64,000 nucleotides of DNA from Dyella dinghuensis (GTDB taxonomy: Bacteria; Pseudomonadota; Gammaproteobacteria; Xanthomonadales; Rhodanobacteraceae): the NCBI RefSeq assembly GCF_003977615.1, contig NZ_RYZR01000002.1, positions 373,214-437,213 of the forward strand, in the 5' to 3' direction. The notes beneath the pieces were generated by a model that was not told the origin of the DNA, did no database searches, and saw only the letters and a program-made list of their open reading frames with translations. Positions 49,619 to 58,110 of this stretch are shown one piece after another; the stretch's first letter is position 1; the number at the start of each line of letters is the position of its first letter. The position numbers were made by a program, and so were the translations under genes.

Positions 49619-49644
49619 AAAATATGTGGCTCGCCACATATTTT
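49619..49644 (+). promoter_or_regulatory. 26-bp palindrome in the leader of the giant hydrolase gene
   Basis: Arms AAAATATGTGGC and GCCACATATTTT are exact reverse complements with a 2-nt centre. It lies 103 bp upstream of the ATG at 49747. As RNA it would form a strong hairpin followed by T residues, an attenuator-like shape; as DNA it could be an operator. Confidence 0.65.
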
Positions 49645-49746
49645 TGTTCGAGGGCTGGATCGCAAAAGGGGACGACCGTGGGACTGCATACGTATTGGAA
49701 TGCCGTAGCTTCGAAGTGCAGTCTAGCTATCCACCGCCTAAGAACC

Positions 49747-52700
49747 ATGCGAAACCGCGCCATAAATGCGGACGCAATGCGGGCGTTTTGCGCGGTATTT
49801 GCTGCGCTGCTGACTCTGATGGCAGCGGGCCACGCCAATGCCCAACAGGTAGAAACGACGCTGCCCGCATCGCAACGCCAAACGATCAATCTCGCCGCGG
49901 GCATTCCACAATACATCGGGAACGCCAGCTCGGCGTCGAATGCACCGCAGAGCAACTGGTGGTTCGAGAACACTAATAATTCGACCGCTTACTCGACGAC
50001 TGGCTTCAACGAGAGCTCCGATACGAGTGCCACCTGGACGCAAGTGGGCTTGCCCTACGATGCAAACATCTCGCGCACCTTCATCAATCAGACCTCGGGT
50101 GGCGGGCAGGGGTCTTTGACGGGTAACTACAACTGGTACCGCCTGCATTTCAAAGTAGACCCGACCTATGCAGGCAAGAAATTCCTGCTGAATGTGCAAG
50201 GTTCGCACACCGGCATCCAGATCTTCATAAACGGTACGTTATTACCTGGCGTCAGCGCAGTCACTGCCGATGCGCAGGCGACCCACGTAGTGGGCTTCAT
50301 CCCGGTGGTTGTCGATCTGACGCCATACATCGTTGCGGATGGAAAAACAGACAACGTCATCGCCATCGACGTTTCGCGCGGTGCCTCATGGTTTGAGACG
50401 CCGAACTTTTCCGGCGCGTTTCGTTTCGGTCAGGCCATGGCGGGACTGTTCCGCAATGTGAAGCTCTACGTTACTAATCCCATTCATATCCCACCGAATG
50501 TTTATTCGAACCAGAAGACGTGGGGTACTTATGTCGGAACGGTGTCGGAGGTTCCTGCAGCGCAAGGCACGGCAAAGGCCGCGTCGGCCATCGTCGACGT
50601 GCAAACCAATGTGGTGAACGAGACATCGACGACGCAGCAAGTCACGTTGACGACGCAGATTGTCGATGCGCAGGGCAACGTTGTCGTCACGGCGCCACCG
50701 GTCACGCAGGCCGTGCCGGCGATGACGGCAAGCACGTTTCCGTCCGGCGCGACGCCGATGTTCGATCAGCAGATTACCGTACCCAATCCGACGTTGTGGT
50801 ATCCGAACAATGCGACCTGCGGAACGCCGCCGGTATTGTGCGGTTCGCCGTATCTGTACAAGGTCTACCACATCGTCAGCGTGAACGGCGTCGTAGTCGA
50901 TTCGACGCAGGACACCTTGGGCATTCGCACGATTACATGGGATGCGAATTTCCCTTACTTCAACGGTCACGCCGTCTATCTGTGGGGCGGTTCGGGTCGC
51001 TACGACTATCCCGGGCTTGGATCGTCGGTTCCCGACGAACAGGTATGGCGCGACATGGCGCAGATTGCGGCGCAGGGTGGCAACGTATGGCGTCCTGGGC
51101 ACTCCACCAGCAGTGAAGAGTTAGTGGCCGCTGCGGATGCTTACGGCATCATGATCGACCAGCCGAGCGGCGACGGCGAAGGTTACTGGAATGCGAGTTC
51201 CAATCCGACCGCTGACGATCTGCAGCTGAAGCAGGAGCTGCATCGCGACATGATCATCCGCGATCGCAGTCATCCTTCCGTTCTCGATTGGGAGCGTGAC
51301 AACGGCGGCATGAATCCGTTGCTTGCAACGGAGCTCGGAACGATCGAGACCACGTGGGACAACATTAATCCGCGCGGGAGTGCCGACCGTACATACAGTC
51401 CATCCTACGGTTTGATCGACGAATGCGATGGCGCAGGTTGCGAAGCCGGTAATAAACAGCAGAACCCGAACAATCCGGCATTTGGCGCCGAGTATTGGGA
51501 CAACATGGGCACCGGCCGTGGTCTCGCCTATGACTATGAACTCGCGTTTGCAGCGCCGTATCTCGACGATTGGCGCCGGGGAAGGGCGGCGAATGCGTTC
51601 GGCATGGCGCAATGGTATTTCGCCGAGTCGCCGGGCGAGGTAAGCCTGTGGGCCGAATATCAGAATCAACCGAACATGGTGAACTTCGTGCGTTCGCTGG
51701 GTTACTCCTCGACCGATGCGAATCGTTTTCCGCGATTGCTCTACTACATCTATCAGGCCAACTGGATTCCGTATTCGGTTCAACCGGTCGTTCACCTCGC
51801 GCATCACTGGAACCGTGCGTACGAATACACCGCAGGCACGCCGATTCAGGAAAACGCCTTCAGCAATTGCCCGGGCGTGCGTCTGCTCATCAATGGCGTT
51901 CCTGCTGATCCAGTTACCGGCACATTGCTTCAGGATCAGACGCCCAATCCGTGGAACGTCAATTCGAGCACGGATCTCACGCAGGGCACGACGGTTATGC
52001 CAGGGCAGGTTCACTGGATGGTGAACTGGGCGCCCGGCACCGTCACCGCACAATGTCTGGATGCGAATGGCAATCCGGTTGCCGGTGTGAGCGATACGCG
52101 CACGACGGCGGGAACGGAAAGCAAGATTGTTCTCAGCGTCGTTCCTGACGTGACCAAGCCGGACGGCACGAGCTTTCAGTGGACGGCCAACGGTTCGGAT
52201 GCCGCCTTTGTCGTGGCACAGGTCGAAGACGCCAATGGCAACCTCGTGCCGACAGCACAGGACAATGTCACGTTCTCCGTCTCCGGACCCGCCACCTATA
52301 TGGGCGGCACACAACAACTCGTTGCCGATCCATCGTGGACGAGCTATTACCAGGATGCCTTCTCGCAAGCGAACAGCACGGTGATCCAAGGCGTGCCTTA
52401 CGCCTTCTTCCACTCGCCCGGCGATCCGGAACTGAACTTCGAAGGCGGATTGCAGAAGATTGCTTTGCGCAGTACGTTTACGCCCGGCACCGTCACTGTG
52501 ACGGCGACTTCGCCCAATCTGCAAAGCGCCAGTGTTACGTTGACGTCGGTGGCACCGCCGGCTTCGTCGCAATCGCAATCGCAGACGCCCGTCATCATCG
52601 TTCCGCCCGTGAGCGTGGCGACGACATCAGGTTATACGGCGACGTTCAGTGTTGTCGCTTCCGGTTCGGGCACGCTCACGTATCAGTGGTCGGACGTAAA

Positions 52701-55700
52701 CGGTCCGATTGCCGGTGCAACGAGCGCCACATACACGACACCCGCGACGACTGCCGCCAATAACGGCGATACCTACACGGTGGCGATTACCAATAGCGTT
52801 GGCACCGTGACGTCGACACCTGTCACGCTCAGCGTCGATGCGCCCGCCAACGTGGTCATCACCACACAGCCTGCTTCACAAGTGGTGGTGGCTGGCGAGT
52901 CGGCCACACTGACGGTAGCTGCAACGGGTTCGCCCGCGATCACTTATCAGTGGTACCAGACGGGTTCGGGTGCCATTGCAGGAGCTAATCAAGCGTCGTA
53001 CACCACGCCGGTCTTTACCGCAGCGGGTAGTGCGAGTTTCTATGTCGTGGTTACCAATGACCTCGGCGCGGTTCAATCTTCAAACGCAGTGGTGACGGTC
53101 GGCGCTGCAACAGCCGTTTCGTTTGCCACGCAGCCTGCAAACGCCATTGCGCCGGTCAACGAGCCTGTTCAATTCACGGCCGTTGTTGCCGGGTCTCCGC
53201 CGTTTACGTATCAGTGGCAGTTCACGCCGCCGGGAGGCACTCCCACCATTCTCACCAGTGGCACGCAACAGTCGAATACGCTGACTTACACGGTTCCTGC
53301 GGTGAGCGCCGCGAACGTGGGCGCATACACCGTCACGGTGAACAATGACGCGGGCACGGCTGCCACCAGCAACGCAGCGCAAATCACGCTTGCGCCGCCG
53401 GGTGTCAATCTCGCGCTGAACACGTTGGCGACGTCAAGCAGTACGCAGAATGCGTGCAATGACGGAACGACAACGCCGCCGTACACGGGCACGGGATGCC
53501 TGGGGCCGGAAAACGCGGTCGACGGCAATCTGTCCACGCGTTGGGGTTCCGCAACGGCCGGCGCACCGCCTACGCCAGCCGTTCCCGGCGTCGATCCGTC
53601 GTGGTTGCAGATCGACCTGGGTTCGGCGCAGCCGTTCAATACCGTGATCATCAACTGGGAAAACGCGTATGCGACCCAGTATCAGATCCTGTATACCAAC
53701 GCCGATCCGGCAACCAATCCCACCTGGAACGTGGCGTACACGAACAACGCCGGTGCGGGTGGAACGGAAACGCTCAACTTCCCGACGGTCACCGGTCGTT
53801 ATATCCGGCTGCTGGGCATACAGCGCGCGACGCAGTATGGCTACTCGGTCTACGAGTTTCAGGTCTACAACGTGGCGCAATGTTGTACCGCAACGGATCG
53901 ATACACGGTCAATGCATCGACGCCCAATCTGGTGACGGATAACCTGACCGGTTTGACTTGGACGCGCACCGTGATGACCGACACGACGCCGGGTTCGCAG
54001 TTCACCGGCGTGAGTGCGCAGACGTATTGCGCGAGCATCAATATGCGTCTGCCCACGCAATCGGAAGCGTTCACCATCAGTGGTGTCAATAACAACACCA
54101 CCGCTTTTTCAGGAACGTGGAGTACGTGGACATCGACGGTCGATCCGAACGATTCCACGAAGACCGCGGTGGTGAGTTTCGACGGCACATCCAACTATCA
54201 GGTCACCAATAACTATCCCGGCGCCACATTGTGTGTATCGGGTACCGATGCTGGAACCGTACCTGTCATTACGGCGCAACCTGCCAATCAGGCTGTGGCT
54301 CTGGGACAACCAGCAACGTTCAACGTGACCGCGACCGGCCTTGGCACCTTGACCTACCAGTGGTCTGAAAACGGAACGGCTATTCCCGGCGCAACGTCGT
54401 CCAGTTACACCACACCGGCGACCGTGGCGATCAACAATGGCGCAGTCTTCAGCGTGGCGGTCAGCGATGTGTTTGGCACGACGATCAGTAACGCGGCCAC
54501 GCTCGCCGTACAACAGAACAGCTGCAACGCTGTTCCGGGTACACCCGGCACACTCGCTGCGGGCGCAAGCACCGCCAATCAGGTGAACCTGACGTGGGGC
54601 GCGAGCACGGCCGGAAGCGGCTGCACTATCGGCTACACCATCTATCGCAGCAACGTTGCCGGTTTCACACCGTCCAGCGCAAACCAGATTGCCACCACGG
54701 CTGGAACCACCTATTCGGATACCGGGGTGGCGGCTGCGGCTACTTACTACTACATCGTCGAAGCGACGGATGCGGCAGGCGCCTCGGCGGCTTCCAACAC
54801 AGCGACGGCAACGACGCCTGTCTCAACATGCACGACGAACTGCAGCAGTCCGGATGCGATCGCGATCAGTGCGGGTGGTCCTGCAGCCGGCTACTTCGCT
54901 GCCGATGAAGATTTCAATGGCGGTACGCCATCGGGTACCAATGCAACGATCAACATCAATGGCATCACCAATCCCGCACCGCAGTCGGTGTATCAGAATC
55001 AGCGCTTCGGCAACTTCACGTATACGCTTCCTGGTCTGACGCCAGGCGCAAATTACGTCGTGCGTCTGCACTTCGATGAATTCTATTGGACTCAAGCTGG
55101 GCAGCGCGTGTTCAACGTCAGCATCAACGGCACACAGGTGCTGAGCAACTTCGATATCTTCGCGGCCGCAGGCGGGCAGGGCATTGCAGTCGTCGAGCAG
55201 TTTGCGGCGACGGCCAATGCGCAGGGGCAGATCGTGCTCCAGTACGTCTCGGTCAAGGACAATGCCGCTGTCAACGGCATCGAAGTGCAAGCGGCGAGTG
55301 CGACCAATACGCCGCCCAATGCGCCGTCGAATCTGACCGCAACGGTGGCTTCTTCCAGTCAGATCAATCTGAGCTGGACGGGCTCGGCGTCGCCGGGAGT
55401 GATGTATACGGTGTTCCGTAATGGAACGGCGGTTGGCAATAGCCTGACCGGAACGACCTATAGCGATACCGGCCTTACATCCACGACCACTTACTCCTAC
55501 ACGGTCGAGGCGGTCGATTCGGCGGGTACGTCGATGGCGTCCAATACCGCTACCGCCACCACGTTCGATGTGAACTGCGCCTCGGGTTGTGGCTCGGATG
55601 TGCTTGCGATCAGTGCTGGCGGCACCGCAGCGGGTGACTATGCTGCTGACGAATATTTCAACGGCGGCGGTACGTCCGGCACGGGTTCGACGATCAATAC

Positions 55701-58044
55701 GTCCGGTGTGACGAATCCTGCGCCGCAATCGGTCTACCAGCATCAGCGTTCCGGCAACAACTTCGCCTACACGCTTCCGGGTCTGACCGCTGGCGCCAGC
55801 TACACCGTGCGTCTGCACTTCGACGAGTTCTATTGGACCAAGCCGGGGCAGCGAGTCTTCAACGTCGGCATCAACGGCACGCAGGTGCTGAGCAACTTCG
55901 ACATCATCGCGACCACCGGAGGCCAGGACATTGCCGTGGTCGAGCCCTTTACGGCGACGGCTAACGCACAAGGCCAGATCGAGCTGCAGTTCACCACGAT
56001 TACCGACAACGCCGAGATCAACGGCATCGAGGTCGTCTCCGCGCCGATCGCGTCACCGGGCAACCTGACGGCGGCATCCGCTTCCGCCAGTCAGATCAAT
56101 TTGAACTGGACGGCGTCGTCGGCGCCAGGCGTGGTCTACGACGTCTTCCGCAGCACGACGTCCGGCTTTACGCCTTCCAGCGCCAATCAAATTGGCACGG
56201 CAACGAGCACCAGCTATGCCGATACCGGCCTGACGGTGAACACGACGTACTACTACGTGGTGGAGGCTTCCAATACATCCGGCACGTCGGCGCCGACGGC
56301 GCAAGCCAGCGCCAGCACGATGGCGATTCCGCTTGCACCGACGAACCTGACGGCAACGGCTGCATCGTCCAGTGAAGTTGACTTGAGCTGGACTGCATCG
56401 GCGACGTCTGGTGTGACATACACCGTGATACGCAACGGTGTGCCCATCGTCAATGCCGTGACTGCAACGGCTTACAGCGATACCGGCTTGACCGCATCGA
56501 CCGCATACTCGTATGTCGTCGAAGCAGTCGATGCGGGTGGCACGTCTCCCGCTTCCAACACGGCCATCACGACGACACCGGCGTCAGGATCAGGTTCTGG
56601 CACGGTAACGGCACCGGTGATTACCACCGCGCCGGCAAGTCAAACCGTCACAATCGGACGCACGGCGACCTTCTCCGTGACAGCCAGCGGTGGTTCGCTG
56701 TCCTATCAGTGGTACAAGAACGGCGCCGCCGTTACGGGTGCTACCAGCGCGAGTTACACCACGCCGGGCACCACGTATCCCGATAACGCCAGCACTTTCA
56801 CCGTCTCGGTGAGCAACTCCGCCGGGTCGGCGACGTCGTCGGCCGCAACGTTGAACGTCAATCTTGCACCTGCGTACACGGTCGTTCCCGGCGTCATTGC
56901 CACCGATCTCAACAACAACACCGGCGGTGCATGGGCAGACAACCAGATCTACGTCGAAATCCTCGGCAACGATCCTGCCACCGGCGCGCTTTCGTGGGTT
57001 AACTACGACGGTACCGTCACGCCCGCCAATGTCGCGGACAACACGGCTGCCAACGCACTGGTCGCGCCGAACGGGCAGACGTATCCCAATTACGCGTTCA
57101 CGCTTGCCCAGGCCAACCATCAACTGTTGCTGCCGCCGCTGACATCTGGACGTATCTACATTTCGGAAGGCAGCCCGCTTTATATGTCGGTCATGGCTGG
57201 TGCGAACGGCGGCAACAACGGCTACGCCGGTCCCAATCCGCTCAACAACACCGATCCCAACATCAACGTCCACTACGACTGGTACGAGTTCACCTACGGC
57301 ACAAACGGCGGCATCTTTATCAACACGACGCAGGTCAATCAGTTCGGTTTGCCACTGCTGCTGGATGTGTGGGGAGCCAACGAGACCTATCACATGCAGG
57401 TAGGTATCAACGAGTCGATCGCCAACCTCGACCAGGAATACGTCAGCCAAACACCGGCCGCGTTCAACACACCGGCGCCCAGCAACTTGCGCATCCTCTC
57501 GCCTGCGGAAACTACCTTCAATGCCGGTGGAACCAACGGGACTTATTTCGATAGCTACATCGCAAGTGCATGGGCACAGTTCAGTGCCACGCCGCTGACG
57601 CTAACCCTCAATGGGCGCCAGTTCAGCGGCAGCGCTGCCGGATCGACCATCACCTTTACGGAGGTAAATCCCGCTGCGGCCAATGTCGGCGAGAGCTTCG
57701 TTGTGCAACAACCGTCCACGCAGGATGTACTGGAGTGTGCAGGCACGATGGCGAGCGGTGTTGCGGGAAGTTCGCCGCAGCAACAGGATGAGAACGCCAT
57801 ACAGCTGCAATTGGAAAATCAGATCTGCGCGGCGACGAATCGTGGCGTATTGCTTACCCCCGCGAATTGGGCGAAGGCGTCAACCTATTATCAGTCTTCA
57901 CCGGCGAACTTCTATTCGTGGTTCTGGCACCAACACTCGGTCAGTGGATTGGCATACGGTTTCTCGTATGACGACAACAACAACCAGAGCACCACGATCA
58001 CGACGCAACAACCGGAGCACATGGCATTCGGCATCGGCTGGTAA
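49747..58044 (+). CDS. giant secreted multidomain glycoside hydrolase (GH2 ... GH64-like)
   Basis: About 2765 residues from ATG 49747, with a signal peptide (cleavage after HANA, about 33). Domains in order, by eye: GH2 sugar-binding and Ig-like domains (about 50-380), GH2-type TIM barrel (390-690; candidate acids E516 in LDWERDNGG and E582 in GAEYWDN), linker domains, three Ig-like domains (947-1218; YQW signatures), F5/8C or CBM32 (1219-1377), a DUF1566-like segment (1379-1498; GLTWTRTVM, INMRLPTQSE), Ig (1499-1595), FN3 (1597-1693), malectin (1707-1852), FN3, malectin (1955-2100), two FN3, Ig (2285-2372) and a C-terminal GH64/thaumatin-like beta-1,3-glucanase domain (2373-2765; DWYEFTYGTNGGIFINTTQV). 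Probably attacks a mixed plant or fungal polysaccharide outside the cell. No sorting signal at the C-terminus. Domain limits are approximate. Confidence 0.85.
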   Translation: MRNRAINADAMRAFCAVFAALLTLMAAGHANAQQVETTLPASQRQTINLAAGIPQYIGNASSASNAPQSNWWFENTNNSTAYSTTGFNESSDTSATWTQVGLPYDANISRTFINQTSGGGQGSLTGNYNWYRLHFKVDPTYAGKKFLLNVQGSHTGIQIFINGTLLPGVSAVTADAQATHVVGFIPVVVDLTPYIVADGKTDNVIAIDVSRGASWFETPNFSGAFRFGQAMAGLFRNVKLYVTNPIHIPPNVYSNQKTWGTYVGTVSEVPAAQGTAKAASAIVDVQTNVVNETSTTQQVTLTTQIVDAQGNVVVTAPPVTQAVPAMTASTFPSGATPMFDQQITVPNPTLWYPNNATCGTPPVLCGSPYLYKVYHIVSVNGVVVDSTQDTLGIRTITWDANFPYFNGHAVYLWGGSGRYDYPGLGSSVPDEQVWRDMAQIAAQGGNVWRPGHSTSSEELVAAADAYGIMIDQPSGDGEGYWNASSNPTADDLQLKQELHRDMIIRDRSHPSVLDWERDNGGMNPLLATELGTIETTWDNINPRGSADRTYSPSYGLIDECDGAGCEAGNKQQNPNNPAFGAEYWDNMGTGRGLAYDYELAFAAPYLDDWRRGRAANAFGMAQWYFAESPGEVSLWAEYQNQPNMVNFVRSLGYSSTDANRFPRLLYYIYQANWIPYSVQPVVHLAHHWNRAYEYTAGTPIQENAFSNCPGVRLLINGVPADPVTGTLLQDQTPNPWNVNSSTDLTQGTTVMPGQVHWMVNWAPGTVTAQCLDANGNPVAGVSDTRTTAGTESKIVLSVVPDVTKPDGTSFQWTANGSDAAFVVAQVEDANGNLVPTAQDNVTFSVSGPATYMGGTQQLVADPSWTSYYQDAFSQANSTVIQGVPYAFFHSPGDPELNFEGGLQKIALRSTFTPGTVTVTATSPNLQSASVTLTSVAPPASSQSQSQTPVIIVPPVSVATTSGYTATFSVVASGSGTLTYQWSDVNGPIAGATSATYTTPATTAANNGDTYTVAITNSVGTVTSTPVTLSVDAPANVVITTQPASQVVVAGESATLTVAATGSPAITYQWYQTGSGAIAGANQASYTTPVFTAAGSASFYVVVTNDLGAVQSSNAVVTVGAATAVSFATQPANAIAPVNEPVQFTAVVAGSPPFTYQWQFTPPGGTPTILTSGTQQSNTLTYTVPAVSAANVGAYTVTVNNDAGTAATSNAAQITLAPPGVNLALNTLATSSSTQNACNDGTTTPPYTGTGCLGPENAVDGNLSTRWGSATAGAPPTPAVPGVDPSWLQIDLGSAQPFNTVIINWENAYATQYQILYTNADPATNPTWNVAYTNNAGAGGTETLNFPTVTGRYIRLLGIQRATQYGYSVYEFQVYNVAQCCTATDRYTVNASTPNLVTDNLTGLTWTRTVMTDTTPGSQFTGVSAQTYCASINMRLPTQSEAFTISGVNNNTTAFSGTWSTWTSTVDPNDSTKTAVVSFDGTSNYQVTNNYPGATLCVSGTDAGTVPVITAQPANQAVALGQPATFNVTATGLGTLTYQWSENGTAIPGATSSSYTTPATVAINNGAVFSVAVSDVFGTTISNAATLAVQQNSCNAVPGTPGTLAAGASTANQVNLTWGASTAGSGCTIGYTIYRSNVAGFTPSSANQIATTAGTTYSDTGVAAAATYYYIVEATDAAGASAASNTATATTPVSTCTTNCSSPDAIAISAGGPAAGYFAADEDFNGGTPSGTNATININGITNPAPQSVYQNQRFGNFTYTLPGLTPGANYVVRLHFDEFYWTQAGQRVFNVSINGTQVLSNFDIFAAAGGQGIAVVEQFAATANAQGQIVLQYVSVKDNAAVNGIEVQAASATNTPPNAPSNLTATVASSSQINLSWTGSASPGVMYTVFRNGTAVGNSLTGTTYSDTGLTSTTTYSYTVEAVDSAGTSMASNTATATTFDVNCASGCGSDVLAISAGGTAAGDYAADEYFNGGGTSGTGSTINTSGVTNPAPQSVYQHQRSGNNFAYTLPGLTAGASYTVRLHFDEFYWTKPGQRVFNVGINGTQVLSNFDIIATTGGQDIAVVEPFTATANAQGQIELQFTTITDNAEINGIEVVSAPIASPGNLTAASASASQINLNWTASSAPGVVYDVFRSTTSGFTPSSANQIGTATSTSYADTGLTVNTTYYYVVEASNTSGTSAPTAQASASTMAIPLAPTNLTATAASSSEVDLSWTASATSGVTYTVIRNGVPIVNAVTATAYSDTGLTASTAYSYVVEAVDAGGTSPASNTAITTTPASGSGSGTVTAPVITTAPASQTVTIGRTATFSVTASGGSLSYQWYKNGAAVTGATSASYTTPGTTYPDNASTFTVSVSNSAGSATSSAATLNVNLAPAYTVVPGVIATDLNNNTGGAWADNQIYVEILGNDPATGALSWVNYDGTVTPANVADNTAANALVAPNGQTYPNYAFTLAQANHQLLLPPLTSGRIYISEGSPLYMSVMAGANGGNNGYAGPNPLNNTDPNINVHYDWYEFTYGTNGGIFINTTQVNQFGLPLLLDVWGANETYHMQVGINESIANLDQEYVSQTPAAFNTPAPSNLRILSPAETTFNAGGTNGTYFDSYIASAWAQFSATPLTLTLNGRQFSGSAAGSTITFTEVNPAAANVGESFVVQQPSTQDVLECAGTMASGVAGSSPQQQDENAIQLQLENQICAATNRGVLLTPANWAKASTYYQSSPANFYSWFWHQHSVSGLAYGFSYDDNNNQSTTITTQQPEHMAFGIGW
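54865..56044 (+). repeat. duplicated malectin-FN3 cassette inside the giant hydrolase
   Basis: Two copies of a malectin-like module (starting 54865 and 55609) are offset by 744 bp, that is 248 residues, and share long identical stretches such as LHFDEFYWT, QRVFNV-INGTQVLSNFDI and NPAPQSVYQ. FN3 modules separate and follow them. An in-frame intragenic duplication is the simplest explanation. Confidence 0.8.
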
Positions 58045-58086
58045 CGCCCAAGAGCGTTACCAGCGCGTGATGGAATAGGGTAGGTT

Positions 58087-58110
58087 GCCGACGCGAATCA
58101 GCGCGTCGGC
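58087..58110. terminator. hairpin between convergent hydrolase genes
   Basis: Perfect 9-bp stem GCCGACGCG/CGCGTCGGC with a 6-nt loop. It spans the stop codon of the fucosidase gene (58098) and lies 43 bp after the stop of the giant hydrolase. It may terminate both genes, but no T-run is seen on either side. Confidence 0.5.

Larger units (their letters stand above)
49292..49746. other. 455-bp regulatory leader of the giant hydrolase gene
   Basis: No gene is recognised here. The stretch 49375-49450 is strikingly AT-rich for this genome and holds two near-identical palindromes (49413-49441). A 26-bp palindrome lies at 49619-49644. An open frame continuous with the downstream gene begins at 49597, but its first 50 codons run through the second palindrome and do not look like a secreted protein's N-terminus, so I read this region as promoter and 5' leader. 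Confidence 0.6.

Noticed and set aside
49597-49746. Start of the giant hydrolase at 49597
   Set aside because: The added 50 residues would precede an otherwise normal signal peptide and would be encoded by a 26-bp palindrome; 49747 is more plausible.
51121-52578. A 485-codon minus-strand open frame inside the giant hydrolase gene
   Set aside because: Shadow of the GH2 region: Arg/His-rich product without domain, and no ribosome-binding site.
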